Origin: Rhododendron vialii
Lineage: Eukaryota; Streptophyta; Magnoliopsida; Ericales; Ericaceae
Direction of reading: 5' to 3'
DNA length: 64,000 bases
NCBI RefSeq assembly: GCF_030253575.1
Contig: NC_080558.1
Coordinates: 506,001-570,000 of the forward strand
Part shown: positions 45,001-56,183 of the stretch, one piece after another
Position numbering within the stretch: the first letter of the stretch is position 1
How the letters are laid out: every line of letters starts with the position of its first letter
The notes under the pieces: generated by a model
The model's database searches: none
What the model saw: only the letters and a program-made list of their open reading frames with translations
Told to the model about the DNA's origin: nothing
Position numbers and translations under genes: made by a program

Positions 45001-45884
45001 CTGGTTCCGCGGTTCACAACTTGAGGTCCCTAAGCCTGTCCGGGGACGGTTCCGTTGCTTCTTGGGCTTTGGAGTTCGATACATGGCTCAAAGACGCCCT
45101 TCTCGATGGAAGGTAACATTAGCTTTATGTCATAAGTGTTTCTTTCTTTTGGGTAAATAGATATTATGTCTTTGAGCAGAACATATCAAACAAGAACCAA
45201 TGAAGGCATACATTACCCTCCCATTTATCGGGAAACACAAAAAGCTAAGAATGAGAAGTAAATCGTAGGGAAAAACACCAAAACTCGTCAATTTGGGGGT
45301 TAAGGGGACTTATTCAGAGAAGTAAATTGACATCCTTTCATACTAATGTCAAAAAAAATGTCCTAAAGTACACAAGACACCATGGATGTAAATGTCCTAA
45401 ACTTGTCTAGTCAAACAAGTTTGTCTTTTGAGCAGTTTGGTCGCATATGCCACAAAAAACATGGTAGCATGTGTATATGTTGATTAACTGAATGAAGCAG
45501 ATACCGTTACAGGTTCCATTTTGTTCCTTAAAGAACAAAACATGGTAGCATGCGTATATGTTGATTTCACATTATATTTGTTATATGACTTGCATGTTTA
45601 AATTAGATGCTCTGTCTTTTTTTTTGTTTTTGTTTTTGGTGTCATTGGTAATGTTAGTGTGTTAGTAGTGACTTGTTATTCCTTCTTGTAGGTATGAAGA
45701 TGTCAACCACTACGAAGAGAGAGCACCGCATGCAAAAGCGGCACACCCGAGGCCAGACCACTTCTATCCATTGCATGTAGCCATTGGTGCCGCGGGTGAA
45801 AATACAAAAGCTGAACTAATCCACAATAGCTGGCAGCTTGGCACGCTTTCCTATGCCTCCTACAAGTTCACACCAACTGAATGA
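37284..45884 (+). CDS. LIGB: Extradiol ring-cleavage dioxygenase (LigB/DODA-like), copy 4, complete with a 7.2-kb intron
   Basis: Exons 37284-37541, 44739-45112 and 45692-45884 give 274 aa. All family histidines are present ([36 protein letters not shown]). It is the most diverged intact copy ([48 protein letters not shown], ending TPTE). AHPRP replaces the AHPWP of the other copies. The first donor is AAG|GTTCTT instead of the AAG|GTACT found in the other copies. Intron 1 is 7197 bases and contains a CACTA element, a hAT MITE and a Harbinger MITE. All exon borders and phases fit, so the gene can be intact if the long intron is spliced. Confidence 0.87.
39068..39207 (-). pseudogene. Captured CDKB kinase exon (GTPT..QWPGV segment)
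   Basis: Minus-strand translation reads [30 protein letters not shown] and [14 protein letters not shown]. These match the kinase-domain C-lobe of plant CDKB cyclin-dependent kinases ([29 protein letters not shown]). It follows an acceptor-like AG and then runs into stops where the family continues SKMLKYDP. It lies inside the CACTA element downstream, in transcript order, of the piece at 40030-40107, so intron-containing genomic DNA was captured. Confidence 0.85.
40030..40107 (-). pseudogene. Captured CDKB kinase exon ([12 protein letters not shown] segment)
   Basis: The minus strand encodes [12 protein letters not shown] and, after a frame change, [10 protein letters not shown], ending at a proper donor (TTCAG|GTATAT). 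This is the CDKB exon that directly precedes the GTPT exon found at 39207. The frame change is explained by an exact 8-bp tandem duplication (TTTCCTGG twice) where the family has one copy. Confidence 0.85.
40893..40960 (-). pseudogene. Captured P-loop ATPase fragment, possibly ORC4
   Basis: The minus strand reads [19 protein letters not shown], a Walker-A motif (GPxGCGK) in a context similar to ORC4 (CNNSILLLGPRGSGK). A second minus-strand piece at 41181-41300 contains [12 protein letters not shown], distantly like the RPL..PDSNYS near the ORC4 N-terminus, followed by a donor-like AG|GTTGTA. Both lie in the CACTA element. The ORC4 identity is tentative; a captured P-loop gene is the safer reading. 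Confidence 0.4.
42393..42774. mobile_element. hAT-type MITE (382 bp) in intron 1 of dioxygenase copy 4
   Basis: Ends TAGGGATGGCAATGG (left) and the complement TAAGGATGGCCATC (right). Flanks GCCCTAAA (42385-42392) and GCCCTACA (42775-42782) are an 8-bp target duplication with one change, fitting hAT. The inside is rich in GGCGGATCGG and ATCCGAATTT words. Long spurious frames cross it on both strands. Confidence 0.75.
43119..43900. mobile_element. PIF/Harbinger-type MITE (782 bp)
   Basis: Perfect ends GGCCATCCACAGTGGTATAA (left) and its complement at the right, flanked by TTA (43116-43118 and 43901-43903). The near-identical ends suggest a rather recent insertion. The inner parts repeat CTTTTGATTATTCATTTA and TTTGATTATT words seen in the 14551 element. 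No transposase frame is present. Confidence 0.85.
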
Positions 45885-46027
45885 ATCTAAATGCATTGCG
45901 CCAGAAATGCATGAGCATATATTTCCCAATTGTAATTTCCGTTGGTTTGAAACATAAAAAAGGAGCACATTTGCCTATGTAAGCATGCTTGTGCACTGAA
46001 TTTTAATTTGACTGCTAGTGTGTCTAA

Positions 46028-46698
46028 GGCTCCGTTCCAAAAATGGAATAAGAACTTATTTTTTGTTCAATAATAAGGCTTGTTCTACAAAGATAAGAAT
46101 GAAGTGCTTATTTTTTAAGAATTTATATAGGTACCAATAGGCGCCGCAGAGGGAAATCGTACCGTCGGCCGCGCAGGGCCCTCTCCGGCCACCGGATAGC
46201 CGATCCGAGCCGTCCAAAAATTCTAAAAAAAAATATACACGGAAAAAGGGTGCTCGAATCAAGCACCCTACACACCTCGGATGCCGTTGATTCCCGCAAA
46301 AGCCCCCTCGGTTTTTTTTTATAGAATTTTTGGACTGCTCGGATCGGCCGTCCGGTGGCCGGAGACGGCCCGGCGCGGCTGACGGTACGATTTCCCTCCG
46401 CCGGCGCCCATTATCATAGTAACAGCCTTATTTTTTGTATAAGGCAACTTCAAGCTCAAAAATCATGTGTTTACGCAAATAATTTTCCGATCACTATGGA
46501 TCTTGTTTGATAGATTTCATTAAGATCTTTAATATGGTGCAAAAAAAATTGAATTTTTTTTTTCATTTACATTATTTTTGAGTTTGAAAATGTGAAAAAA
46601 ACTTTTTATTTGGGTTTTATGGAATGACCCTTCTTATTTTTGAATGAGAAGTGGCAAAATAATTACTTATTTTTTAAGAAGGTTTCCGGAACGGAGCC
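46028..46698. mobile_element. PIF/Harbinger-type MITE (671 bp) with another element nested inside
   Basis: Outer ends GGCTCCGTTCC (left) and its complement GGAACGGAGCC (right) are flanked by TAA (46025-46027 and 46699-46701). It belongs to the same family as the 239-bp element at 15047. Its extra length comes from a GC-rich fold-back at about 46139-46410, whose arms GGCGCCG..GAGGGAAATCGTACCG are inverted copies. Confidence 0.75.
46139..46410. mobile_element. GC-rich fold-back element nested in the 46-kb MITE
   Basis: Inverted arms of roughly 70 bases (GAGGGAAATCGTACCGTC and GGCCACCGGA..CCGATCCGAGC, then a complementary copy on the right). The centre contains GGGTGCTCGAATCAAGCACCC, itself a palindrome. 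Exact ends are uncertain by several bases and no target duplication was confirmed. Confidence 0.6.
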
Positions 46699-46877
46699 TA
46701 AGTACGTATTCAAATTATGAATGTGTATGAAAGAAAAAGAAATTCCTATGACCATAGAAATCCAGTCAGAAGGATTTCTTGCCCAATTTTTTGCTCCAAT
46801 GCCCCTCCTTTTGCCTCGCTTCCCATTGTGAATCAATGCAGTTTCACTCTTTTAGAACTCTCTCAGTTTCACTCTTT

Positions 46878-46881
<4 letters not shown>

Positions 46882-46914
<33 letters not shown>
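46882..46914. repeat. (CT)16 microsatellite
   Basis: About sixteen CT units following a direct duplication of CAGTTTCACTCTTTTAGAAC. It lies in the intergenic gap downstream of dioxygenase copy 4. Confidence 0.9.
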
Positions 46915-46915
<1 letters not shown>

Positions 46916-47520
46916 ATAGTAGAATCTCAGATTAACCACCATGTTGCCGATTAACCACCACGTTGCCAAATACGGAGTAATAGTAATATCTACGATTGCA
47001 TTCAAGGCAACTGTTAAACGCCCATTGGCGGCTTTTGTTCAATAACATCTCATCAAAGAGTTTTTGCTGAAATGTATCAACAATGGTTGCAGCAATTTAA
47101 GGCCATTTACTAGTTCATCAACTTTCAAACCATAAAACCCAATCCTCTTAAGAAACGTACACGGGCTAAACTAGGTGGTAGTTTCATGGGTTCCAAAACT
47201 CAACGCACCATACCTGAGGCTACAAGATACACTAATATGTAGCTGAGCAGCCTGAGCCGGTTTTCTTTAGCTAATTATCAAGATCTAAACATACAGAATT
47301 TCAAAGGAAAATCTTCTTCCATCTTCCAATATATATCCATATACGCTTTACGTATAGGATAGGTAATACAATGTTAATCAATCAGGTCTCTCACTGTTTC
47401 CACCCATAATAATGTGTTAAACTGGATTCTCTACCGACTCCCCTCCTCAAAACTACGGTTCCAGCAATGAAGTGCACTACTACTAGGATATCAGCTAAGA
47501 ATTTCTCATTCTTACTCTAC

Positions 47521-49738
47521 TCAATTGTCATCCAGGAAAGTAGATAGCAGCAGCCCTTTGACAAACTCACATCTTCTAGTTCTATCTTCTTGTTCCTTGT
47601 CTGACAAGGGAGCCTGATGGATATTTCTGTCGCAGGAAATTGGAATTAGATACAGTCTTTGCACACAAAAAATACACCAACGGAACTGCATAATCTAGTT
47701 TATGCAGTATGAGCACTGAACTGCATTCCGCTGGAATTATATTCTCCGGGGTCAAGACCAACTCTTAGTTTCTCATCTATTTCTGAATTCTAATTCATGG
47801 AGGACCAAGAACAAAAATGAATTAACGAATAACATCAGTTCTCTTACCTATGCGAGGAATCCTCAATTGAGCTTTCCTTTGTCAATCCTGCTTCCTCTAT
47901 AGAATGGGGTAGTGTGCTTACAAGCTCAGGTTCAACCACAGGAAGATTGCACATAAACAAGGACTAACGGATCAGGTTTGGTGTTGGAGGATGAAACCAA
48001 GTGCTGAGAACCACCAAGAAGGGGTTGCAGATTTCCTTCACGCAGCTCTTTTCTCTGTATAGAAAGAGTCGAATTAGACCCACTCTTCCGAAATCTCCTC
48101 TTGGGCTGCATATAACCTCAAGTCAAGGAACATGAGTCAACTACCTTAAATGAAATCAAACATTAAAGGAAAACTCTTGGGTTATAGTCATAACAACACT
48201 AAGTCCAAGCTCACACAACAGTGAGCACATGTGTGGGTTGCTTTCCCTACGAAATCATTATACAAGGCAAAATCTAGTGAACAGGCAGAATGATGAGAGC
48301 TCATAATCATCTGCAAATATTCGTTATCTTTGGATTCACAGTTAATGACATTATTAGGATATACGAATTACGTTGAGATACAATTCCCTGGTGTGACTGG
48401 TTACAAACATACTATGAGCTACTCCAGCAGAGGGTTAAGATTAAGCTAATGACAAAGGAAATAATGTAAACAAAAGTTTGTCCATAGATAAACATCATGT
48501 TTCGCAAGCCATGCCACAAACACGAGCACACCGCCAAGTGAAAACATATGAAGCAGCCAAAGTATAATTTCGGGCAAATAAAACGGATATGTCTAAAGAA
48601 CTTTCATGTTGCATGGTAATAAGGCCAACCAAATCCATCCCTACTCATTTTGCACAAACGGGGCATACCTGCACACATTAACAATTCAGTTAGGATTAAT
48701 AGTGGAAACATGCAATTTGTGTAGCTCAACAAGCACACATGACACATCCATTCCAAGCATATAGAAAAGATGACTAGAGAAAGATAGCCAAACCAACATT
48801 TTTTGGTTTATCAACCCGAAATCCAAAGTTACCATTTCTCACCGGAAATGGTTATTGGCATTGCCCACTAGACAGGAAACCAAGATGCAACCTCTATAAT
48901 GCAATCTCGGTCATTGATTGCGTAATTTCTAGATGTCCCTCAGCAAAAAAAATTAAAATTATAGAAGACTTTGTAAGTAATCATTTCCATCACGTCCAGG
49001 TAAAGACGTTTCATTAATGTTCAAAAACTTCAAGCTTGAATTCGCTTCGACGGCCAGGTAACTAGATAAGCAATGTATTAACTTCAGTAGAAGATGATGA
49101 ATGGGGAAAGGGTGAAGTGGTTTTTGCATAGGAAATGCTCCAAATAAGAAAACCTTCACAAAACATGATTCAATATTCGACCACTACTAACCAACCAGGG
49201 CTACTTCAGTTGGCCACCATTGTAAACTTCCACAGGGGAGGTCAGGAGGTCAATCCTTGCCAAAATCACTGAAAGTTAATAGCTTTCCAGTGTGCAAAGA
49301 GTTTTTCCCAAAAATAAAAAAACTTGAATACAAAATTAGTACCCCATTTTTCGCCTCGACCGCATGCTCTTCATCAACATGACAGCACAGTCCGACAACG
49401 TCAAAATCCTCCGCACAAAACGGACACAGAAACTCCGGCCGCGGCTCATCAACATCTTCCCCTCCGTGAAACAGGTCTGCATACAAAGTAAGGTTTCCCC
49501 CACAATTAGGAAGAAAAAAACCCTAACAAGTCCCTGTTTGTTTCCCCTGATTAAAACAGCAAAGCTTGCGACTTCACAGATGGTTCGAATAGAAAAAAAT
49601 GATTACACATTTTTAAATTTCTTTCTTTTTCGTAATACAGGATTTACTAGGGAAGACAAGCAAGAAGTGAGAGGCATTTGAACTAACCAGATGGATAGAA
49701 GCAGGAGATGGACGAGTACACCAAGAATCTGGGTCCAT
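47521..49738 (-). pseudogene. Di19 drought-induced zinc-finger gene, decayed
   Basis: Di19 proteins are small nuclear zinc-finger factors of dehydration and light signalling. Minus-strand exons: about 49690-49738 (MDPDSWCTRPSP, border unclear), 49343-49476 (DLFHGGEDVDEPRPEFLCPFC.. to EAKNG), about 48600-48668 (VCPVCAK), 47848-48105 (KRRFRKSGSNSTL, RKELREGNLQPL) and 47521-47626 (CEFVKGLLLSTFLDDN, stop). All five parts of the family are present in order. Two lesions break it: a TGA where VCPVCAK(R)VGMDLV is expected, in the second zinc finger, and a frame change after SNTKPDPL. A zinc-ligand histidine is also replaced (VGLITMQH for VGHITMQH). The first zinc finger and the C-terminal domain are otherwise well kept, so decay is probably recent. 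A short protein ending in the second finger could still be made. Confidence 0.82.
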
Positions 49739-50332
49739 TTTCTATTTCGGTTGTGGATTCTAACTAACAAAGCTCAAATCTTTACATAAAAAATCCCCAA
49801 AAACCTGGGTTTGAAAACAAAGGTTAGACCGTACCGAGAGCGAGAAGTAAGAGAAAGAGCAGGGGATTCTTCGCACTTCTTTTTTTCCTAGTGTGACGGT
49901 GTCTCGGTCAGTTTACGCTCAATTCTACTATTCCTTAGTTTACATCTACACCGTGAGTCAGTGACTTGAGGATTCACTATTAATTTCTCTCTTACGGTCT
50001 CGTTTTAGGAAATTGTCAAATTTCGAACTAAAAAAATATACGGGGATTCTTCACTCTCTCTGTCTCTCTACCAACCTTAATGGTACGGGCGGTACGGCGG
50101 AGATAAATGTATATGTATGTGTTGTTGGCGTATATGGACACTGGGTTTGAGTTACTTTCGGAAATGGCCAACAACCTGTGGGTGGTTGAGAGAGAAGGCT
50201 TCCGTCAATGGCGGGAAAGTACTCACAGTTACGAATCTTGCGATCCGATTCGGACACGGGCTCTGGGTCAGAGGTTCATCAAGTCAACCGGTGGACAGGT
50301 AACGTTGTCGTATTGAACAAAAATTCTTAAAT

Positions 50333-50482
50333 GAAAAGTGTTAGGGACAAAGAAAATAGACAAAGAATTGACCCTTAAAGTGTACATGAACGGCTCAGAT
50401 TCAGTGTGCAGTACATCTGAGCCGTTCATGTACACTTTAAGGGTCAATTCTTTGTCTATTTTTTTCGTACTTATCATTTCTC
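50333..50482. mobile_element. 150-bp hairpin MITE with 47-bp perfect arms
   Basis: Arms 50353-50399 and 50416-50462 are exact complements over 47 bases with a 16-base loop. Weaker pairing continues outward to GAAAAGTG (left) and ATTTCTC (right). The 9-bp word TTCTTAAAT flanks both ends (50324-50332 and 50483-50491), suggesting a Mutator-like insertion. A diverged relative is at 28859-28970. If transcribed the RNA would form a long perfect hairpin. Confidence 0.85.
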
Positions 50483-50654
50483 TTCTTAAATAGCCTAGTA
50501 CACAAACATTAACGAACCATCATTCATGAAGGTGTAGTGTGTGGATCTCGGCGTAAATAAAGTGTGTAAAAATATTTGTGTGAGATATTGTAGAAGAATT
50601 GTGTAGTACAGCACTAAATATTTGGTAGTCGATAGGCAAACCCTTTTTGTTTGA

Positions 50655-50850
50655 CCCTACAGCACCCCCACTACATGTGTAGTGTGGTTAATTCGGTCGT
50701 TCATCTCGATAAGAGATTGTTCGAATTTTCATCTAAACAATGGATGACTAGGATTTAAGGAACTCGGATTAAATCCGAGCCGTTCGTACCGAAATGGACA
50801 GCCGAATTAATCGCATCACGCGGTGTAGTGCGGGGTGCACTACAGCCCCT
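50655..50850. mobile_element. Putative MITE with CTACAGCACCCC-type ends
   Basis: The left CCTACAGCACCCCCACTACATG pairs imperfectly with the right GTAGTGCGGGGTGCACTACAG. A relative with CACTACACGGGGTGCACTAC ends lies at about 54575-54776. Target duplications were not found, so the limits are approximate. Confidence 0.4.
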
Positions 50851-53497
50851 CTCATTCCCTTTTTGTCACGACCAGCAAGATTAGAGTTGATTGTTGTTGT
50901 TCTGCTTGATCAGAGCACTCTATCTTGATTTCGACTCTTGCCACATGCAATTTTATGCAAATAATGATATTTAAGGTGTGTTAGGAACTTGTGAAGAAAA
51001 GTGGAAATGAAAATTTAAAATTTCCTTCCCTGATTTGGGTCTTAAAGAAATAGAATGAAATTTTTTCAAATGCAAATACAATTTTGTCCACGATATAGTG
51101 ATTGTAGTGATATTTGTGTGGATGAGTGATTGTACAAGAATTGCATAGTAGTAAATATTTTTGGCAATTAAGAGGCCAACTTTTTCCGGCACGACTAGTG
51201 TGATTATAGCCCACCAATTTGTCTACCATCGTTTGTGAACAACAGTTCTGTAAGATTAAGCTAAATTTTTCAAGATGTTTTCAACCGTCCTCTTTGCTTT
51301 CCATCGATGGCTGAAAGCGATCTTACATACATACGAAATAGTCGGTTAAATAACAACTTCAACGACAAATCATTCCTCTATAAATCTACATCTTTCAATG
51401 ACAAGTCATTCCTTTATTAAGGAAGCTCTAACCGTCTTCAATAACAGGACTTCGAGTGGTACAACTCTGGAGCTTTTCAAACCCATCTATAAAGGTCACA
51501 AAACCTAATTTTTGGCATGAAGTCACTTTCTTTTCCCGCAACTAGCTAACTACAAAAATGATTTCTTTCAGTACAGCTAAACCTTTATGCCAAGTTCGAA
51601 ACAAGATCTTATATCTTTAGTTAAAAACAACCTCGTAGTATTGGAACGTGTAGAATCTGAATGTGTTCAATGTGTATTTGAAGTATATGTATCATGTATG
51701 TATCTTGTCGTGTGTGTAAAGGTTCGTGTATGTAGGACCCCAAACTATTTTTTCACACCATATATGTGTGATCTCCACTACATAGTGTGTAGAATCTATA
51801 CAAATGTGTGATAGAGAAGAGTATGAGACACTGCCACATATTGCCGCAAGGGTATGGAATAATAACTCCGAGCCTTTCTAATCGATAAGGATGTTTTATT
51901 TAAAAGACACATGTACATGACTATCGGGGCCCATAATAGGAAAGACAGGAAGGTGGTTAGGCTTTTCATTTATTAAAATTCAAATCTTTATATATCTCTG
52001 GAAGTCTAATCAATTTTTAATAATTAATAACTGCTAAGGACACATTAAAAATATTTATATCAAAATACGTTATTGGCCGTCATTTTTCCTAATTTTTCGC
52101 ATAAATATATTACTCTATGGGCTCTAGACGCATGCTGAAGCTCATAAATAATTACAATGGCGATGACGGAAAAATCACGGTTTCGGCGAAAAGAATTTTT
52201 ATCCTTATTACGTGACTATCGGGTACCCATGATTGGAAAGACAGGAAGGAGTTAGGGCCCAGCCCGGCCCAGCCCACCTCACTATCCGCGTTGGTCCACT
52301 AAGGCGGCAACCTATTTGGCTTCTTTTTTACATCTTCGAAGGGCCCACGGTTCCAATAACTGAAACCACCACGTGTCCGTCCGGTTTCTGCGTTCCAATA
52401 GTCCAACTCCTCACGTTGCTCTGCTGATTTTGACCGGCTGGAAAAGTAATCAAATATCCGGCCCAACTTGCGAGCATCTCTATTCATTTTGGGGCTCTGA
52501 GAAGTTAATAGCCCGGCAAACCCTCTAGTGATCCTAATGTTTGGAATGTTTGACTTCTGCAGGATTCGAATACGCGACATTATGAGGGACAAACACTTAC
52601 TCTCTTTTGTGTCTTTATTAGATAATTTATTTTGTAAGAGAAAGGAAGTGACATTAACAAAAAAGAAAGTGGTAAAATCAATTCTCTGCAAATATACAAT
52701 CCTCAAAATTTGTTTGCCGTCTATGAAAAGGGTCACAAAAACGGAAAGAAAAAAAAAATCTCATGAATACTAAAAATTGATAAAACATAAAAAAACACAT
52801 TAAAGTGATTACATGTTCAACTTTCCTTTTAAGTTTTTCTCCACTTTTGTTTCTTTCTATGGCATTCAAACACAATATTAGATTCCATCATTCCGCCGAT
52901 CACCTTAATTAAAATTTTATTCCAAAATTATTTTCTACCCGTAATAAAATTTGAAGTTCTTCTTATTGAAGTTAGCGTAGACATTTCTTCCAAATGTCAT
53001 GTAATTAATTTACACCCGGAAAAACCTCAATATTTTACAATAAAAAAATTTATTCTAGTCTCAGGCATGTTCTAAACCAATTGTTTAAGTTTGTGTTTTG
53101 CAATTATAAAATTGAATTTAAGTTTTTAAAAGAAATAAAAAATGACCTTCGATCAAAGATGATTTGTTTATTTGGAATGTAGGCTAGAATGTAGAAAAAA
53201 CGCGTGAACTCAAATATTCTCGTTTGGCCGCCTTGAAAGCATCTCTCTATCTCTTCTCCATAAAAAGCTAAACCCTCCAAAACAATAAACAAATTTATAA
53301 TCATGCATAATTTAACCAATTCCAGTTTTTAGTTCAATTGAAAAAGCTCATAAAGAGTAGTATTGCAGCTTTTATGGGAAATCTGAAGCTGCTGCTGACA
53401 TGGAATTTGAAGCTGACATAAGTATTGGGACGCCACCCACTTTGTTAAAGTCATTGGAATGGAGAAAAGGTCCTAAAGAGAAGAGAATATGCATGCA

Positions 53498-53499
<2 letters not shown>

Positions 53500-53539
<40 letters not shown>
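53500..53539. repeat. (CT)19 microsatellite
   Basis: About nineteen perfect CT units in intergenic sequence. Confidence 0.95.
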
Positions 53540-53542
<3 letters not shown>

Positions 53543-53893
53543 CCTGTCGATATAACATATGAAATTCTGCTTCGGACTGCAAAGAAATCTTTGAACCTTA
53601 TAAAAATCTTAAAATTCTAAAGCTCGGTTTTGGATAATGTTTTTAGCTTTTCGGCCAAGATTTTTTTTTTTTTAAACACATTCGGCCAAGATTTTAAGTT
53701 TCAAGTATTGTATAAGTTCAAATTTTAACTACAATACCAGCTTTTACTGCAACTTAATCATAATTTCACTTCTATAGTAAATATGTTTTTCAAAATCCGT
53801 ATTATATATTAAATCTATAATTTGTAGTAGAATCTGAAGTTAGAATTTAAAATATGCATCCACAGTTATCACAAACACGCCCTAAGTGCATGT

Positions 53894-54103
53894 TCTGAAC
53901 CACAAAGGGTTTAGCCAAGTGGTTGTGAGAAAGCAATATGTGCTTCTTCTTGAGATCGCGGGTTTCATTCCCACGGAAGCCAAACATTCCAAATTTTGGA
54001 GCCACTGAGCGTTATGTCCGGTCGCTATCTTCAGGGTCTCAGAATTAATAGAGATGCGCGCAAGCTGGCTCCGAACATCCGGTTATCAAAAAAAATATAA
54101 TAA
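53894..54103 (+). mobile_element. tRNA-derived SINE (about 210 bp)
   Basis: It contains a pol III A box (TTAGCCAAGTGGTT) and a B box (GATCGCGGGTTTCATTCCC) with tRNA spacing, followed by a non-tRNA body and an A-rich tail (GTTATCAAAAAAAATAT). Flanks TAAGTGCATGT (53883-53893) and TAAGTGCACGT (54104-54114) are an 11-bp target duplication with one change. The body resembles plant Au-type SINEs, from memory only. Confidence 0.75.
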
Positions 54104-54574
54104 TAAGTGCACGTGTCTCAAAATATGAGCAGTTTTTCCAAATCCTAAATTTAATTCCTCAATTCCAGACAAATCAAGAAGTAGAAATTTTGGACAAGGT
54201 GTAAAAATTATTCAACTAAGATAGTTTATTTTCCTCACCCCATGCGTAAGTATGTAAAATGAAGGAGTTGTAGAGATTACTTCGAGGTGCAAGCAAACTA
54301 ACCTGCGACACCTTACATTACCCAAAACCAAAAATAAGAAGATAGTTTTCTTTCGAAAAAAAGGCATGATGTGTTTGGAGACGAGCCTTGCTAGGGAAAC
54401 ATCGACTTACTTCATTCTTTCAAATATTTTTTATGAGTACCGGTAGAACCCACGACATTATTTAGAGGATCTTACCATCATTTGGATACATGCCTGACAT
54501 TTTTTTTTTAAATGATAATGCCAAAACTGTTTTTATTAGTGTCAAAATTCGGATTGAAAAATTATGTATTGGAA

Positions 54575-54776
54575 GGCCCTATAAGGCACCCTGTAGGCCA
54601 TATACGGGTCATTGATCTTGACAATAAATGGTTGAGATATAATTTTTATTTATGACCGATAAGAATCATTTATTACTAGTCATAATTGATTTTTAATGTG
54701 GACCGTTGACTGATGAGATCAACGGTTGTGTGCCGCCCTATACGTGCACTACACGGGGTGCACTACATCACCCTCG
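54575..54776. mobile_element. Putative MITE, relative of the element at 50655
   Basis: Left CCCTATAAGGCACCCTGTAG pairs imperfectly with the right CTACACGGGGTGCACTACAT. Limits are approximate, and no target duplication was confirmed. Confidence 0.35.
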
Positions 54777-56183
54777 GATCCCCAAAATTCCAGGGCACAA
54801 AAATCTTGTATTATAGTATGTAATATACAAGACTTTAATGCATTTGAGTTTTGACACTACCAAAAATAATTTTGGCATTATCACTACTTTCTTTTTTCTT
54901 TTTTTCTAGAGACACCGAACATTGTACAGCATTATTACTGTGTGAACTTCAATGGATTGAATGTTGTTTTGGTAACTCAGAACCCAATTGGCTGTTAAAA
55001 AGTTAACACATCTGCAAAACGGAAATGTATCAATGATTAAAGGCAATTGTGGATTTGATCCAGATTGGACAAACTTCACTTTATCCCCTATAGTTTAGTG
55101 AATGTGATAATTGCCCTAGCTTTCATTTTACTATCACTTTGAGTTTTACAGCCTTGATTATCAAGTTTTAGTTGTTCTACAAGTTAAACATATTGCAGCC
55201 TTGATAATCATGTTGTTGTAAAAACTACTCTACTTGCCAAGTAGGGGAAGTACAAAGTGCGTGAGACAACTTGATCTTAATGATATGATAACCTTTTTTT
55301 GCCAATAACCAAAAAGTGCGAGAGACAACCAAGTAGGAAGGAAGAGTGAAAGTTGAGGACCGGAGAGAAATAGCAGCTAGAAATTAAAAAAAGTAACGCA
55401 ACAATATTGTAGTTACTAGCTTTGCCTTAAGAAATTACAAGAATTAATCAACTTGTGCAATGCGCGAAATTTACAAAAAGTTATAGATTATAGGTCTATA
55501 TATTAGCAAATTTCTATGTTTGTTGGTCATAGAGTTTTCCAAATTATCTTTCATTTGACTTTTAATTTTTTAGAAATTACTCTGTCAGATTAAGCAAGAT
55601 TGTACTTAATAATTTTGAGAACAATAAAAAACTCATGCCACATGTCGCTTCCACATTCCTCTTCACGATAAGTGACTTTGCATTAATATAGAGTATAGAT
55701 CTACTCTCACGTAATGGTGTATAAATCACAACAAAATTACGTGGAAATAAATGAAGGTTAGTAAGATAATAGGGAAAATTCGCACATATACTAAACTATA
55801 AGGGTTGAAAGAGAAATTTTCTCTAGACTGGTATTGGCTGGCTGGCGTGGGGTTAGTTAATAAGCACACACATGAGCTGGATCCACACTCAACGGAGAGC
55901 CCCATGCTCAATAAAAGGAATAAACAATTTGGCATAAAAGGAAAACCCACAAACATTTTTTTCCATAAAAAAGAATTTGTTCAAGCAGACACACCCCCTG
56001 TCTCCAATCTCACATAGAACAGAAGAGTTTGTACGAAACCACTTTATCTCTCTCTAGAGAACAAATTCCCTCGCAATCAACTCTCTTTCTGAGATCTATG
56101 AGTTCTTCTGTTGAAGTTCTTGGGATTTCTTGAATTGGGTATTTGTGTGTTACTTATGTGCATGTGGAGTTAAACTGAAATCC

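Larger units (their letters stand above)
49739..56060. other. Gene-poor region between Di19 and the ARR gene
   Basis: Apart from the MITEs at 50333-50482, 50655-50850 and 54575-54776, the SINE at 53894-54103 and a (CT)n tract at 53500-53539, I see no gene. A ~45-bp sequence (GACTATCGG..CCCAT..GGAAAGACAGGAAGG) occurs twice, near 51918 and 52214, as a direct repeat. About 52250-52450 is GC-richer with an ACGTGTC motif, but no exon is recognised there. Confidence 0.5.

Noticed and set aside
23161-45884. Reading the array as betalain-pathway DODA genes
   Set aside because: The region after the SGSATH histidine is NLR and lacks the HP(S/A)(N/D)xTP motif typical of betalain-specific DODA. General LigB-like is the safer call.
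50107-50316. Short overlapping frames near 50.1-50.3 kb as a small gene
   Set aside because: No homologous family recognised, no splice or promoter signals, and the region borders a MITE.
50353-50462. Perfect hairpin as a microRNA precursor
   Set aside because: Perfect pairing over the full arm, terminal repeats and a target duplication indicate a MITE; a miRNA would need small-RNA evidence.
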